NCBI RefSeq assembly: GCF_001280015.1
Contig: NZ_LGDV01000175.1
Location: forward strand, 1 to 64,000
Reading direction: 5' to 3'
Source of the DNA: Streptomyces sp. MMG1121
GTDB lineage: Bacteria > Actinomycetota > Actinomycetes > Streptomycetales > Streptomycetaceae
Length of the DNA stretch: 64,000 nt
Shown: in pieces, positions 33,490-41,401 of the stretch
Layout: the number at the start of each line of letters is the position of its first letter
Position numbering within the stretch: the first letter of the stretch is position 1
Program-made: the position numbers and the translations under genes
The notes under the pieces: model-generated
What the model was told of the DNA's origin: nothing
The model's input: the letters and a program-made list of their open reading frames with translations, nothing else
The model's database searches: none

Positions 33490-34498
33490 CAAGGTGATGC
33501 GGCGGCACCGGCCGACGAGGTCGCGGCCCGGGCCGCCGCGGTGCAGGTGGATCAGCACGTCGTGGCCCGGGCCGCCGCGGTGCAGGTGGATCAGCACGTC
33601 GTGGCCCGGGCCGCCGCGGTGCAGGTGGATCAGCACGTCGTGGCTCGGGGCGAGCGCGATGTCGTGCGGCCCGTCGGGGTGGTCGGTGCCGATGCCGCGG
33701 GCCGGCCGGGCCCGCTCCAGCCAGGCGCGGGCGGTGGGCGCGGGGTGCGCAGGCCGACCAGGCAGTCGCGGTCGCGCACCCGGTCCAGGGTGGCCTCGTC
33801 GCTGCCCGGACGCGCCGGACCCAGCGTGAACCGGTGGATCGCACCGTCCGTGCCGGTCGCGTTGAACGAGCCTCGGTCGAAGGTCGTGCCCACGCTCACA
33901 TGACCGGCCCCGAACCGGTCCCGCCGGAAGGCGCCCCGCACCTTCGGGCAGTGCGCCGGGTCCGACGACACATGGGCGACGTGCGCGTCGTGCGCGGACA
34001 GCAGCACCTTGCTGCCGGTGCGCCGCTGACACCGCCGCCACGTTCGCGGCCATCGTCTCGCCGCGACAGCGCATGCCGGCGGCGAGCTGCGCGGGGTCGT
34101 CGAAGTCGGAGCCGTCCTGGCGGGGTGCTCCACGGGGCCTCCAGGGCGAAGGCGCCGAAGCCCTCGGCCTCGACCAGGTGGCGGAACACCCGGTCCTTGA
34201 GGGCGAAGAAGTCGTGCGAACCGTGGGTGGCCTCGCCGAGCCCCACCACCTCGGCGCCGGCGGCCATCCGGTCCAGGGCGCGCAGGTCGCCGTCGGGGCC
34301 GCCGGGTTCGACGGTCCGCAGGGGTGGGCGGCCCGGTCGAGGGCGGTGACCACCGGTCCTTCGCCCCCGCTGAGCCGGCGCTGAGCCGGCCGCTGAGCCA
34401 GCCGTTGAGGCCGAGGCGGTCGCCGACAAGGCCGCGGTGCCGGTGGCGAGCGGCCCGGTGAGCGGGGCGAGGACGGTTCCGATGCGCTGTCGTGTCAT
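33490..34498 (-). pseudogene. Decayed erythromycin-esterase-like gene
   Basis: Leftward. An ATG at 34498 opens a signal-peptide-like start, then DRMAAGAEVVGLGEATHGSH and DFFALKDRVFRHLVEAEGFG, the N-terminal signature of the EreA/erythromycin esterase family. After FALEAPWST the frame breaks. Family sequence resumes in a second frame (FDDPAQLAAGMRCRGETMAA), moves to a third (GSKVLLSAHDAHVAHVSSDP; SVGTTFDRGSFNATGTDGAI) and returns to the second (ARAWLERARP; HDIALAPSHDVLIHLH). There are at least three frameshifts and an apparent internal deletion. A 39-bp segment near the 3' end is triplicated. Boundaries are approximate. Confidence 0.78.
33523..33645. repeat. 39-bp tandem repeat (about 3.2 copies) within the esterase pseudogene
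   Basis: Units start at 33541, 33580 and 33619, with a partial copy before them. Copies 1 and 2 are identical; copy 3 diverges after 26 bases. The period is 13 codons and, read leftward, repeats HDVLIHLHRGGPG. It is probably a recent slippage or unequal-exchange product in a gene free of selection. Confidence 0.92.
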
Positions 34499-34668
34499 GG
34501 CCTCCAGGCTGCCGACCGGGTTCCCTCGGTCACCATCCGGCCGCCCTCCGTACCGGCCTCGCGGACAGCCCCGGTCCCGCCGCCGGGGTGCCCCTGCCGT
34601 CCCCGCGGACCGTGCCGCCCCCGACCGGCCGCGTTCGACTCGCCCGGGGAACGGGAACAGCCGAAGGG

Positions 34669-35922
34669 ATGCACGACGTACGGAAGTGGTCCGAGAGGCC
34701 GCTGCGCCTGCTGGAGCGCCGCCGGGAGCCGGTGGTCGTCCAGACGCTGCGGTCGGCGACGGCGGCGACGATCGCCTACGTCGTCGCCCTCCGGCTGAGC
34801 CCCGAGCCGGCCCCGCTGACCGCTCCCCTGACCGCGCTGCTCGTCGTCCAGGTGACCTTCTACGCGACCCTCACCAACGGCATCCGGCGGGTGAACTCGG
34901 TGGTGGCCGGGGTACTGGTCGCCATCGCCTTCAGCGTGCTGGTGGGCCTGACCTGGTGGAGCCTGGCACTGCTGATCGTGGCCGCGCTGGCCGTCGGGCA
35001 CCTGGTGCGGGTCGACGAGTACGTGGCCGAGGTGGCGATCAGCGCGATGCTGGTGCTCGGGGTCACCACCGTCGGGTTCACCGCCTGGGCGCGCATCGTG
35101 GAGACGCTGATCGGCGCGGTCGTGGGCACGGCCTGCAATCTGCTGCTGCCGCCCCCGGTGTGGGTCGACGAGGCGGGCCGGTCGATCGAGGACCTGGCAC
35201 GTCGGCTGCGCCAGTTGATGCTGCGGATCGGCGAGGAGGCCGCCGACGGGATCTCCTGGCAGCGGGCGGCCGAGCGGCTGCACGAGGCCCGGCGTCTCGA
35301 CCAGCACATCGCCCAGGTGGACGCGTCGCTGCGGCAGGCCGAGGACAGTCTGCGGCTCAACCCGCGCGTCAAGGAGGGGCTGCTGCACCGGGTGGTGCTG
35401 CGCACCGGCCTCGACACGCTGGAGATCTGCACGGTGGTGCTGCGGGTGCTGGCCCGTTCCTTCACGGATCTGGCGAAGGCCCGCGGGTCCGAGGAACTGT
35501 TCCCGCCCGGCGTCGGGGCGACCGTGGAGCAGTTGCTGTCCGAGATCGGCGACGCGGTGGTCAGCTTCGCGGTGCTGGTCACCACGCATCTGAGCGAGAA
35601 CGCCGAGTCTGCGGAGGCGCGTCTGACGGCCGAGTTGCACACCGTGGCCGGCACCCGGGACCGGCTGGCCGAGCTGCTGAGGGAGGAGGTCCGCAGGGAC
35701 TGGGCGAACTGGCAGCTGCTGGGTGCCGTGCTGGCCGAGGCGAACCGGATCATCGACGAGCTGAACACCGAGCACCGCACCCGCCGCCTGCTGGAGGAAC
35801 TGGACCGCGTCTCCCGCGAGCAGCGGGCCAAGCTGCCCCGCATGAGCCGGCTGCGCGAGCGTCTCGGCGTGCAGGAGGAGCTGTGGCGGAACCGGGCGGG
35901 GTTCGGCGAACGTTCTCTGTGA
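34669..35922 (+). CDS. FUSC/aromatic-acid-exporter-like membrane protein
   Basis: 417 residues from ATG 34669. The N-terminal 165 residues contain five or six closely spaced hydrophobic segments (TLRSATAATIAYVVAL; ALLVVQVTFYATL; VNSVVAGVLVAIAFSVLVGL; AISAMLVLGVTTVGF), the FUSC/ArAE_1 half-module, followed by a long charged, helical cytoplasmic domain with coiled-coil character (about 180-400). Actinobacterial proteins of this layout are annotated as FUSC or aromatic acid exporter family; the transported compound is unknown. The frame is open from 34492 but that part is antisense to the esterase remnant. 45 bp upstream of the next gene, likely cotranscribed. Confidence 0.85.
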   Translation: MHDVRKWSERPLRLLERRREPVVVQTLRSATAATIAYVVALRLSPEPAPLTAPLTALLVVQVTFYATLTNGIRRVNSVVAGVLVAIAFSVLVGLTWWSLALLIVAALAVGHLVRVDEYVAEVAISAMLVLGVTTVGFTAWARIVETLIGAVVGTACNLLLPPPVWVDEAGRSIEDLARRLRQLMLRIGEEAADGISWQRAAERLHEARRLDQHIAQVDASLRQAEDSLRLNPRVKEGLLHRVVLRTGLDTLEICTVVLRVLARSFTDLAKARGSEELFPPGVGATVEQLLSEIGDAVVSFAVLVTTHLSENAESAEARLTAELHTVAGTRDRLAELLREEVRRDWANWQLLGAVLAEANRIIDELNTEHRTRRLLEELDRVSREQRAKLPRMSRLRERLGVQEELWRNRAGFGERSL

Positions 35923-35967
35923 AGGAGAGCGATCCCAGGCGGAGAGCCGAGGCAAGGGGGCGAGCGG

Positions 35968-37008
35968 ATGGCCGGTGCAGAGGTGCGGATCGTCGGGAAC
36001 GGGCTGCGTCTGCCGGGCGGGGCGGCGGTGCGGTTCATCCGCACGCTGCGGCTGCCCGAGACGGGCACGCATCCCCTGCCGCCGGGGCTGGGCGGGTTCC
36101 CGGTCCGGCGGGTCGCCGACTACGGCGACCGGGTGCCCGAGCAGTGGCGGGCGCGTGGAGGCGTGATGCTGCCGGTGTACCTGCGCGAGGCGATGTGGCT
36201 GAGCTTCTCCGGCACGACGGAACCGGCCGCGCTCCAGGTCGGCGCCGGCAAGGTGTGCGCGGTGTCCGGCAAGGCCTGGAGCGACCGGCTCGCCCGCGAT
36301 CCGCAGAACTACGTGGTGCTGCCCCGCCAGCCCTGGCTGGACGGCGTCAACTCCGGCAAGGGGACCGTCCGGCAGTTCGTCGCCGTGCCCCTGGGGCTCG
36401 GCGCGACGGTGGAGGGGCAGGTCACCGGCGAGGAGGTGTGGGGCGGGGTCCAGCTGCAGTCGTTCGCGCTGCGGGACGGTCCGCTCGGCGAGTGGCGGCG
36501 GCGCGAGCAGGAAGGGGCTCGGGCCCGGCGCAGGGCTTTCGCGGACGCTCCGCCGGGCGGGTACGGCGCCGCGATGATGGCGTCCGCACCGCGGGCGGCA
36601 CGCCCCGGCGGTGCGGCGCCCCGGGCCGCCGCCCTCGGGCTCGGCGTCGGCGGCTCGATGCGCCAGGAGGTGTACGGCGACGACCGGCCGCTCACCGACT
36701 GGTCCGAGGAGCCCGCCGGGCGCGTGTTCGTGCACCTGGTCACACCGCCGGACTGGCGGCGCATCACCGGCGAGGCGCCCCCGCCGTCGCCGGTGGACCG
36801 GGCGGCGTACACGAGCGCGGGACTGCCCTGGTACGACTACTACGACGCGGACGCCGAGGATCTCGCCCCGACCGGCACCCTCCAGGAGGTCAAGCCGGTC
36901 GGCGACTGGCTCGGCGACGATCCGGACCCCTGGCAGGAACCGTCCCCCGGCCAGGTGACCCCGCTGAAGGACGCCCCGGGCAAGCCGGTCGAGGACGGCG
37001 AGTGGTAG
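35968..37008 (+). CDS. Conserved hypothetical protein, 346 residues
   Basis: ATG 35968, 45 bp after the FUSC gene. The N-terminal half has compact mixed sequence (QVGAGKVCAVSGKAWSDRL; NYVVLPRQPWLDGVNSGKGTVRQFVAVPLG), then an Ala/Pro/Arg-rich linker at about 190-220. A second conserved block follows (GGSMRQEVYGD; GRVFVHLVTPPDWRRITGE; GLPWYDYYDADAEDL) and an acidic tail. The pattern (a block on acting through a polymer or filament, then a Gly-Gly-x-hydrophobic repeat region) is familiar from unnamed Streptomyces proteins, but I know no established function. No signal peptide or membrane segment. Confidence 0.82.
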   Translation: MAGAEVRIVGNGLRLPGGAAVRFIRTLRLPETGTHPLPPGLGGFPVRRVADYGDRVPEQWRARGGVMLPVYLREAMWLSFSGTTEPAALQVGAGKVCAVSGKAWSDRLARDPQNYVVLPRQPWLDGVNSGKGTVRQFVAVPLGLGATVEGQVTGEEVWGGVQLQSFALRDGPLGEWRRREQEGARARRRAFADAPPGGYGAAMMASAPRAARPGGAAPRAAALGLGVGGSMRQEVYGDDRPLTDWSEEPAGRVFVHLVTPPDWRRITGEAPPPSPVDRAAYTSAGLPWYDYYDADAEDLAPTGTLQEVKPVGDWLGDDPDPWQEPSPGQVTPLKDAPGKPVEDGEW

Positions 37009-37013
37009 ATCGC

Positions 37014-37030
37014 GTTGCATCCTGTGCAAC
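37014..37030. promoter_or_regulatory. Inverted repeat upstream of the lactonase gene
   Basis: GTTGCA - TCCTG - TGCAAC, perfect 6-bp arms, with a further half-site-like GTTGC at 37034-37038. It lies just after the stop of the 346-residue gene and 85 bp before the lactonase ATG. Confidence 0.45.
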
Positions 37031-37114
37031 CTCCGTTGCCCCACTTGCCCTTGACGGCCGGCAGGGGCCAAGGTGGCTGTCACGACCGAGGCGACCGACG
37101 ACCCGAGGTGCGGC

Positions 37115-38317
37115 ATGGACACGCAGGCAGCGGCGGTGAGCGGGCGCTGGAGCAGACGCCGGTTCGTCGGGGCCGTGGCGGGCACGGCGGCCGTCGTGGC
37201 GGTGCCCTCCCCGGCGGCCCCGCCGGGCGGCCCGGCGCCCACGGCCGAGGCGCCGCGGGCCGCCGCGCCGCCTCGTGGGGAGCCCGGCCCCCGCCCGCTC
37301 CACGTCGGCACCTACACCTCCGTCGACGGCGGCGGCACCGGTATCGGGCTGGCCTCGTACGACCCGGCGACCGGCCGGATCTCCGGTTCCGGCACGTTGA
37401 CCGGGGTCCCCGACCCGTCGTATCTCGCCGTGCACCCGGACGGCCGCACGCTGTACGCGGTGGACGAGCGCGACGACGGCGCCGTGACTGCCGTGCGCCT
37501 GGCGGACCGGCGGATCCTCGGCACCCGGAGCACGGGCGGCGCGGGCCCCTGTCATCTGTCGGTGCATCCCTCCGGTCGCTGGCTGCTGAGCGCCAACTAC
37601 GGGTCGGGCAGTGTGGCCGTGCACCCGCTCGACGCCTCGGGCGCCCCCGGTGAGCGCACGGACCTGGTCACGCACACCACCCCGGCCCCGGGACCGGGCC
37701 AACAGGGGCCGCACGCGCACCAGTTCATCACCAGCCCGGACGGCGGCCACGTCCTCGCGGTCGACCTCGGCACCGACACCGTCTACACCTACCGGCTGGA
37801 CGGGGCGAAGGGCACGCTGACCGAGGTGGCGCAGGCGCACACCCGGCCCGGAGCGGGCCCGCGCCATCTGACCTTCCATCCGGGCGGCCGGTACGCGTAT
37901 CTGGCCAACGAGGTGGACGACACGGCCGCCGTCTGCGCCTACGACCCGGATTCCGGCCGTCTGACGATCGGCGCCCCGCAGCCCACGGGGTCGGACGCCG
38001 GCACCACCAACTACCCGGCGCAGTTCCGGGTGACGGCGAACGGCCGGTACGCGTTCCTGGCCAACCGGGGCCACAACAGCCTCGCACGGTACGCGGTCGA
38101 GGCGGCCGGGTCCCGGCTGCGGCTGCTCGGCACGGTGCCGGTGGGCGGGGACTTCCCGCGGCAGATCGCCCTCTCCCCGGACGGTGGCCTGCTGTTCGCG
38201 GCGAACCAGCGCTCGGGGACGGTCACGGTCTTCCACGTCGACTCCTCGACCGGTGAACTCGCCCCCGCCGGCGGGCCGTTCGCCTCACCCGTCGCCGTCT
38301 CCGCGCTGCCGCTGTAG
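37115..38317 (+). CDS. Tat-exported lactonase-family beta-propeller (6-phosphogluconolactonase type)
   Basis: 400 residues from ATG 37115 (GAGGTG upstream; an in-frame GTG at 37073 lacks a ribosome site). A twin-arginine signal, SRRRFVGAVAG, opens the protein. The rest is a seven-bladed beta-propeller with repeating blade motifs of the Pgl/lactonase family: PSYLAVHPDGRTLYAVDE, GPCHLSVHPSGRWLLSANY, GPHAHQFITSPDGGHVLAVD, GPRHLTFHPGGRYAYLANE and FPRQIALSPDGGLLFAANQ. Export by Tat suggests it folds with a bound metal. The substrate is an extracellular lactone of unknown kind. Its last 33 bases overlap the convergent DUF2470 gene. Confidence 0.9.
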   Translation: MDTQAAAVSGRWSRRRFVGAVAGTAAVVAVPSPAAPPGGPAPTAEAPRAAAPPRGEPGPRPLHVGTYTSVDGGGTGIGLASYDPATGRISGSGTLTGVPDPSYLAVHPDGRTLYAVDERDDGAVTAVRLADRRILGTRSTGGAGPCHLSVHPSGRWLLSANYGSGSVAVHPLDASGAPGERTDLVTHTTPAPGPGQQGPHAHQFITSPDGGHVLAVDLGTDTVYTYRLDGAKGTLTEVAQAHTRPGAGPRHLTFHPGGRYAYLANEVDDTAAVCAYDPDSGRLTIGAPQPTGSDAGTTNYPAQFRVTANGRYAFLANRGHNSLARYAVEAAGSRLRLLGTVPVGGDFPRQIALSPDGGLLFAANQRSGTVTVFHVDSSTGELAPAGGPFASPVAVSALPL

Positions 38318-39010
38318 CGCGCGCGGGCAACCGGCGGCGCTCGCCTGCGCGAGCAGGGCGTGCATGCGCTCGGTCAGCTGGGCGACGTCGTCGGCAGGCG
38401 TGTGGAAGGGCAGGCGCACGTCGCCGTGCGCGCGGGTGCGCTCGATGCGCAGGGTCAGTCCGTGCCGGTCGACGGCGAGGGGCAGCACCCGGGTCACGGC
38501 GTGCAGGCTCTCGGGCCGCACGAGGCGGGTGAGCCGCTCGACGGCGTCCGGGTGGGCGTCGGCGAGATGGGTCAGCAGCCGGGCCTCGGCGGTGGCGAGC
38601 GGGTCGGGCCGGGCGGCGGCGAACTCGTCGAGGCCGATCACCACAGCCCCCACGGACTGCCGCAACACCACCCGGGTGGGCTGGAACAGCAGGTCACCGG
38701 CGTCCGGCACGAACCAGCCGGCGAGGTAGAGCCGGGCCCTGATCCGGCTGCGCACCGGCACGGGGGCCACGTCGGCGAACTCCAGCACTGCGGAGGGCTC
38801 TTGGCGCGGCGCGCAGATGGCCGCGGTGAGCAGGGCGCTGTCGTCGGGCACCGCGAGGCGCACCGTGCCCTCGTCGGTCACGGTGTGCGCGCCGACGTAC
38901 TCCTCGCGCGTACCGTCCGCGGTCACCGCGCACGACCAGGCGGCGGCGAGCACCGACCGTGCCCGTTCCGCCGCACCGGGTTCGGCCGTCCAGTCCTGCG
39001 TGTCACCCAT
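38285..39010 (-). CDS. DUF2470 protein under an iron box
   Basis: 241 residues from ATG 39010. The N-terminal two thirds has the split-barrel look of flavin/heme-type proteins (VRLAVPDDSALLTAAICAP; RSRIRARLYLAGWF). The C-terminal DUF2470 domain (about 160-230) reads EARLLTHLADAHPDAVERL, then HAVTRVLPLAVDRHGLTLRI. DUF2470 forms the C-terminal part of HugZ-like heme-degrading or heme-binding proteins. An IdeR/DmdR iron box 13 bp upstream means it is repressed when iron is plentiful, which fits a role in haem or iron handling. No catalytic histidine assignment is possible from sequence alone. Confidence 0.88.
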   Translation of the reverse strand: MGDTQDWTAEPGAAERARSVLAAAWSCAVTADGTREEYVGAHTVTDEGTVRLAVPDDSALLTAAICAPRQEPSAVLEFADVAPVPVRSRIRARLYLAGWFVPDAGDLLFQPTRVVLRQSVGAVVIGLDEFAAARPDPLATAEARLLTHLADAHPDAVERLTRLVRPESLHAVTRVLPLAVDRHGLTLRIERTRAHGDVRLPFHTPADDVAQLTERMHALLAQASAAGCPRALQRQRGDGDG

Positions 39011-39022
39011 CCCGAGACCTCC

Positions 39023-39041
39023 TTAGGTAAGCCTTGCCTAA
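39023..39041. promoter_or_regulatory. IdeR/DmdR iron box
   Basis: TTAGGTAAGCCTTGCCTAA matches the 19-bp DtxR-family consensus (TWAGGTWAGSCTWACCTWA) at 18 of 19 positions. It ends 13 bp from the DUF2470 start codon, where binding would block the promoter or early elongation. Confidence 0.88.
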
Positions 39042-39091
39042 CCTAGCGGAGATCGGGGCGCACGCCAACCACGCCCCACCGGCGGACGGGC

Positions 39092-39697
39092 TCAGGAGAT
39101 GACGCCCAACAGCGCCCGCGCACACAGGTCCCGCACCTGCTCCTGGGTCAACTCCCCCTCGCGCAGCCACTCCAGGCACACGGCGGTGGTGAAGGCGAGC
39201 CAGCCGCGCACGGCCAGCCGCACCTGGGCAGAGCCCTCGAAGACGGGCCCGAACTCGGGGTCGGCGGACAGTGCGGCAACGATCTGCTGCTCCTGGGCGG
39301 CCAGCGCCCGCTGGTAGACCCGGCGCACGGCCTGGTCGCCGGCCGCGTCGGCGCGGTGGAAGGCACGGAAACCGTGGGCGTGGGCCCGGACGTATCCGAG
39401 ATAGGCGTCGAGACCGGCGGCGAGCTGCTCGCGCACCGGCACGCCCGGCACGGCCGCCGTCATACGCAGCATCCGCTCGCTCTCGCGCTCCACGACCGCC
39501 GCGAAGAAGTCCCGTTTGGTCGGGAAGTAGTGGTACAGCAGCCCGCGGGAGACCCCGGCGATCTCGGCGACCTGCTCGATCCACACCTCGTCGTAGGGGC
39601 TCTCCGAGAACAGCTTCGCGCCGACCGACAGCAGTTGCTCACGACGTTCCGCGGTGCTGAGTCTCCGCCTGGCTCGCTCCCCCTGGTTCGCGGACAT
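39092..39697 (-). CDS. TetR family regulator divergent from the CYP102B-like gene
   Basis: 201 residues. The N-terminal helix-turn-helix (VWIEQVAEIAGVSRGLLYHYF, about 38-58) is typical of TetR; the C-terminal domain contains FRAFHRADAAGDQAVRRVY and ends GWLAFTTAVCLEWL. It is divergent from the P450 gene at 39830, with 132 bp between starts. The gap contains TTGA-n7-TCAA (39711-39725) and a related TTGAAC sequence near 39753, weak candidate operator elements. By analogy with fatty-acid-responsive repressors of CYP102 genes, it may sense fatty acids. Confidence 0.88.
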   Translation of the reverse strand: MSANQGERARRRLSTAERREQLLSVGAKLFSESPYDEVWIEQVAEIAGVSRGLLYHYFPTKRDFFAAVVERESERMLRMTAAVPGVPVREQLAAGLDAYLGYVRAHAHGFRAFHRADAAGDQAVRRVYQRALAAQEQQIVAALSADPEFGPVFEGSAQVRLAVRGWLAFTTAVCLEWLREGELTQEQVRDLCARALLGVIS

Positions 39698-39829
39698 GGC
39701 GTCACTTTACTTGACGTCGGTTCAACAAGCGGATCAGACTGGGCGCGGTTATTGAACTCACGTACAACACGTGCACGGATGTGCGTGGCACGGGTTCAAC
39801 GGTCCGCTGGATCAAGGGAGATCGGCGTC

Positions 39830-41401
39830 ATGGCGGAGACGATGGGGACGACGGAGTCGACGCGGGCCGGGCTGCCGAAGGGGTTCCGCAGCGCCGAGCT
39901 GGGCTGGCCCGAGCTGGACCGCATCCCGCATCCGCCGCGCCGGGTGCCGTTGCTCGGCGACGTGCTCGGCGCGGACCGGCGCACGCCCGTGCAGGACTCG
40001 GTCCGCATCGGGCGCGCGCTGGGGCCGGTCTTCCGGCGGCGGGCCTTCGGCAAGGAGTTCGTGTTCGTGTGGGGGGCGCCGCTCGTCGCCGACCTCGCCG
40101 ACGAGTCCCGGTTCGCCAAGCACGTCGGGCTCGGGGTGGCCAATCTGCGGCCGGTCGCCGGGGACGGGCTGTTCACCGCCTACAACCACGAGCCCAACTG
40201 GCAGCTGGCGCACGACGTCCTGGCGCCCGGCTTCAGCCGGGAGGCCATGGAGGGCTACCACGGGATGATGCTGGCGGTCGCCGACCGGCTGACCGGCCAC
40301 TGGGACCGTCAGGCGGCGGCCGGGCGCGCGGTGGACGTGCCCGGGGACATGACCAAACTGACCCTGGAGACCATCGCGCGCACCGGCTTCGGGCACGACT
40401 TCGACTCCTTCGAGCGGGACCGGCCGCACCCCTTCGTCACCGCGATGATCGGCACCCTCACCTACGCGCAGCGCCTGAACAGCGTTCCCGGACCGCTCGC
40501 CCCGCTGCTGCTGCGCGCCGCCGCCCGGCGCAACGCGGCCGACATGGCCCATCTCAACCGCACGGTCGACGACCTGGTCGCGGCCCGGAGCCGGTCCGGC
40601 CGCGGGGAGGGGGACCTGCTGGACCGGATGCTGGAGACCGCGCACCCGCAGACCGGCGAGAGGCTGTCGGCCGAGAACGTCCGCAAGCAGGTGATCACGT
40701 TCCTGGTGGCGGGCCACGAGACCACCTCGGGTGCGCTCTCCTTCGCCCTGTACTACCTCGCCCGGCACCCGGAGATCGCCGCCCGGGCGCGCGCCGAGGT
40801 GGACCGCGTCTGGGGCGACGCCGAGCGGCCCGGCTACGACCAGGTCGCCAAGCTGCGCCAGGTGCGCCGGGTGCTGGACGAGTCACTGCGGCTGTGGCCG
40901 ACCGCGCCCGCCTTCGCCCGTGAGGCCCGGCAGGACACGGTCCTCGCCGGCGAGCATCCGATGCGCCGGGGCGCGTGGGCACTGGTGCTGACGCCGATGC
41001 TGCACCGCGATCCGCAGGTGTGGGGCGAGGACGCGGAACGGTTCGACCCGGAACGGTTCGACGCCCAGGCCGTACGGGCCCGGCCGCCGCACACCTTCAA
41101 GCCGTTCGGGACCGGGGCCCGGGCCTGCATCGGCCGCCAGTTCGCGCTGCACGAGGCGACCCTCGTCCTCGGCCTGCTGCTGCGCCGCTACGACCTGCGG
41201 GCCGACCCCGGCTACCGGCTGGCCGTCACCGAGCGGCTGACCCTGATGCCGGAGGGACTGCGGCTGGGGCTGGAGCGGCGTTCCGAAACGGCGCGGGGCA
41301 CCGTGCCCGCCGGCACGACGGGCCCGCGGGGAAACGGCGACACCTCACGGCACTTCGAGACGTCAGCGGCCCGCTGTCCAGTGCGCCGGCCTGCTGACTG
41401 A
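39830..41401 (+). CDS. Cytochrome P450, CYP102B-like, without fused reductase
   Basis: 523 residues from ATG 39830 (AAGGGAG upstream). The sequence is closely related to the heme domain of the CYP102 fusion in this window (shared blocks FAKHVG, VITFLVAGHETTSGALSFAL and PFGTGARACIG with C433), but it ends soon after the heme domain: no FMN or FAD domain follows, only a 35-residue Gly/Arg/Thr tail. It therefore needs separate redox partners. CYP102B1 of S. coelicolor is the obvious relative. Likely fatty-acid hydroxylase. The last 39 bases overlap the convergent pentapeptide-repeat gene, so the true C-terminus may be shorter. Confidence 0.92.
   Translation: MAETMGTTESTRAGLPKGFRSAELGWPELDRIPHPPRRVPLLGDVLGADRRTPVQDSVRIGRALGPVFRRRAFGKEFVFVWGAPLVADLADESRFAKHVGLGVANLRPVAGDGLFTAYNHEPNWQLAHDVLAPGFSREAMEGYHGMMLAVADRLTGHWDRQAAAGRAVDVPGDMTKLTLETIARTGFGHDFDSFERDRPHPFVTAMIGTLTYAQRLNSVPGPLAPLLLRAAARRNAADMAHLNRTVDDLVAARSRSGRGEGDLLDRMLETAHPQTGERLSAENVRKQVITFLVAGHETTSGALSFALYYLARHPEIAARARAEVDRVWGDAERPGYDQVAKLRQVRRVLDESLRLWPTAPAFAREARQDTVLAGEHPMRRGAWALVLTPMLHRDPQVWGEDAERFDPERFDAQAVRARPPHTFKPFGTGARACIGRQFALHEATLVLGLLLRRYDLRADPGYRLAVTERLTLMPEGLRLGLERRSETARGTVPAGTTGPRGNGDTSRHFETSAARCPVRRPAD

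Noticed and set aside
33523..33645. CRISPR-like repeat array
   Set aside because: The 39-bp units are directly contiguous without spacers and lie in a pseudogene; no cas genes are present.
34437..37139. Very long open frames on both strands across 34.4-37.3 kb
   Set aside because: They are out-of-frame shadows of the FUSC and 346-residue genes; a fusion of that size has no domain logic.
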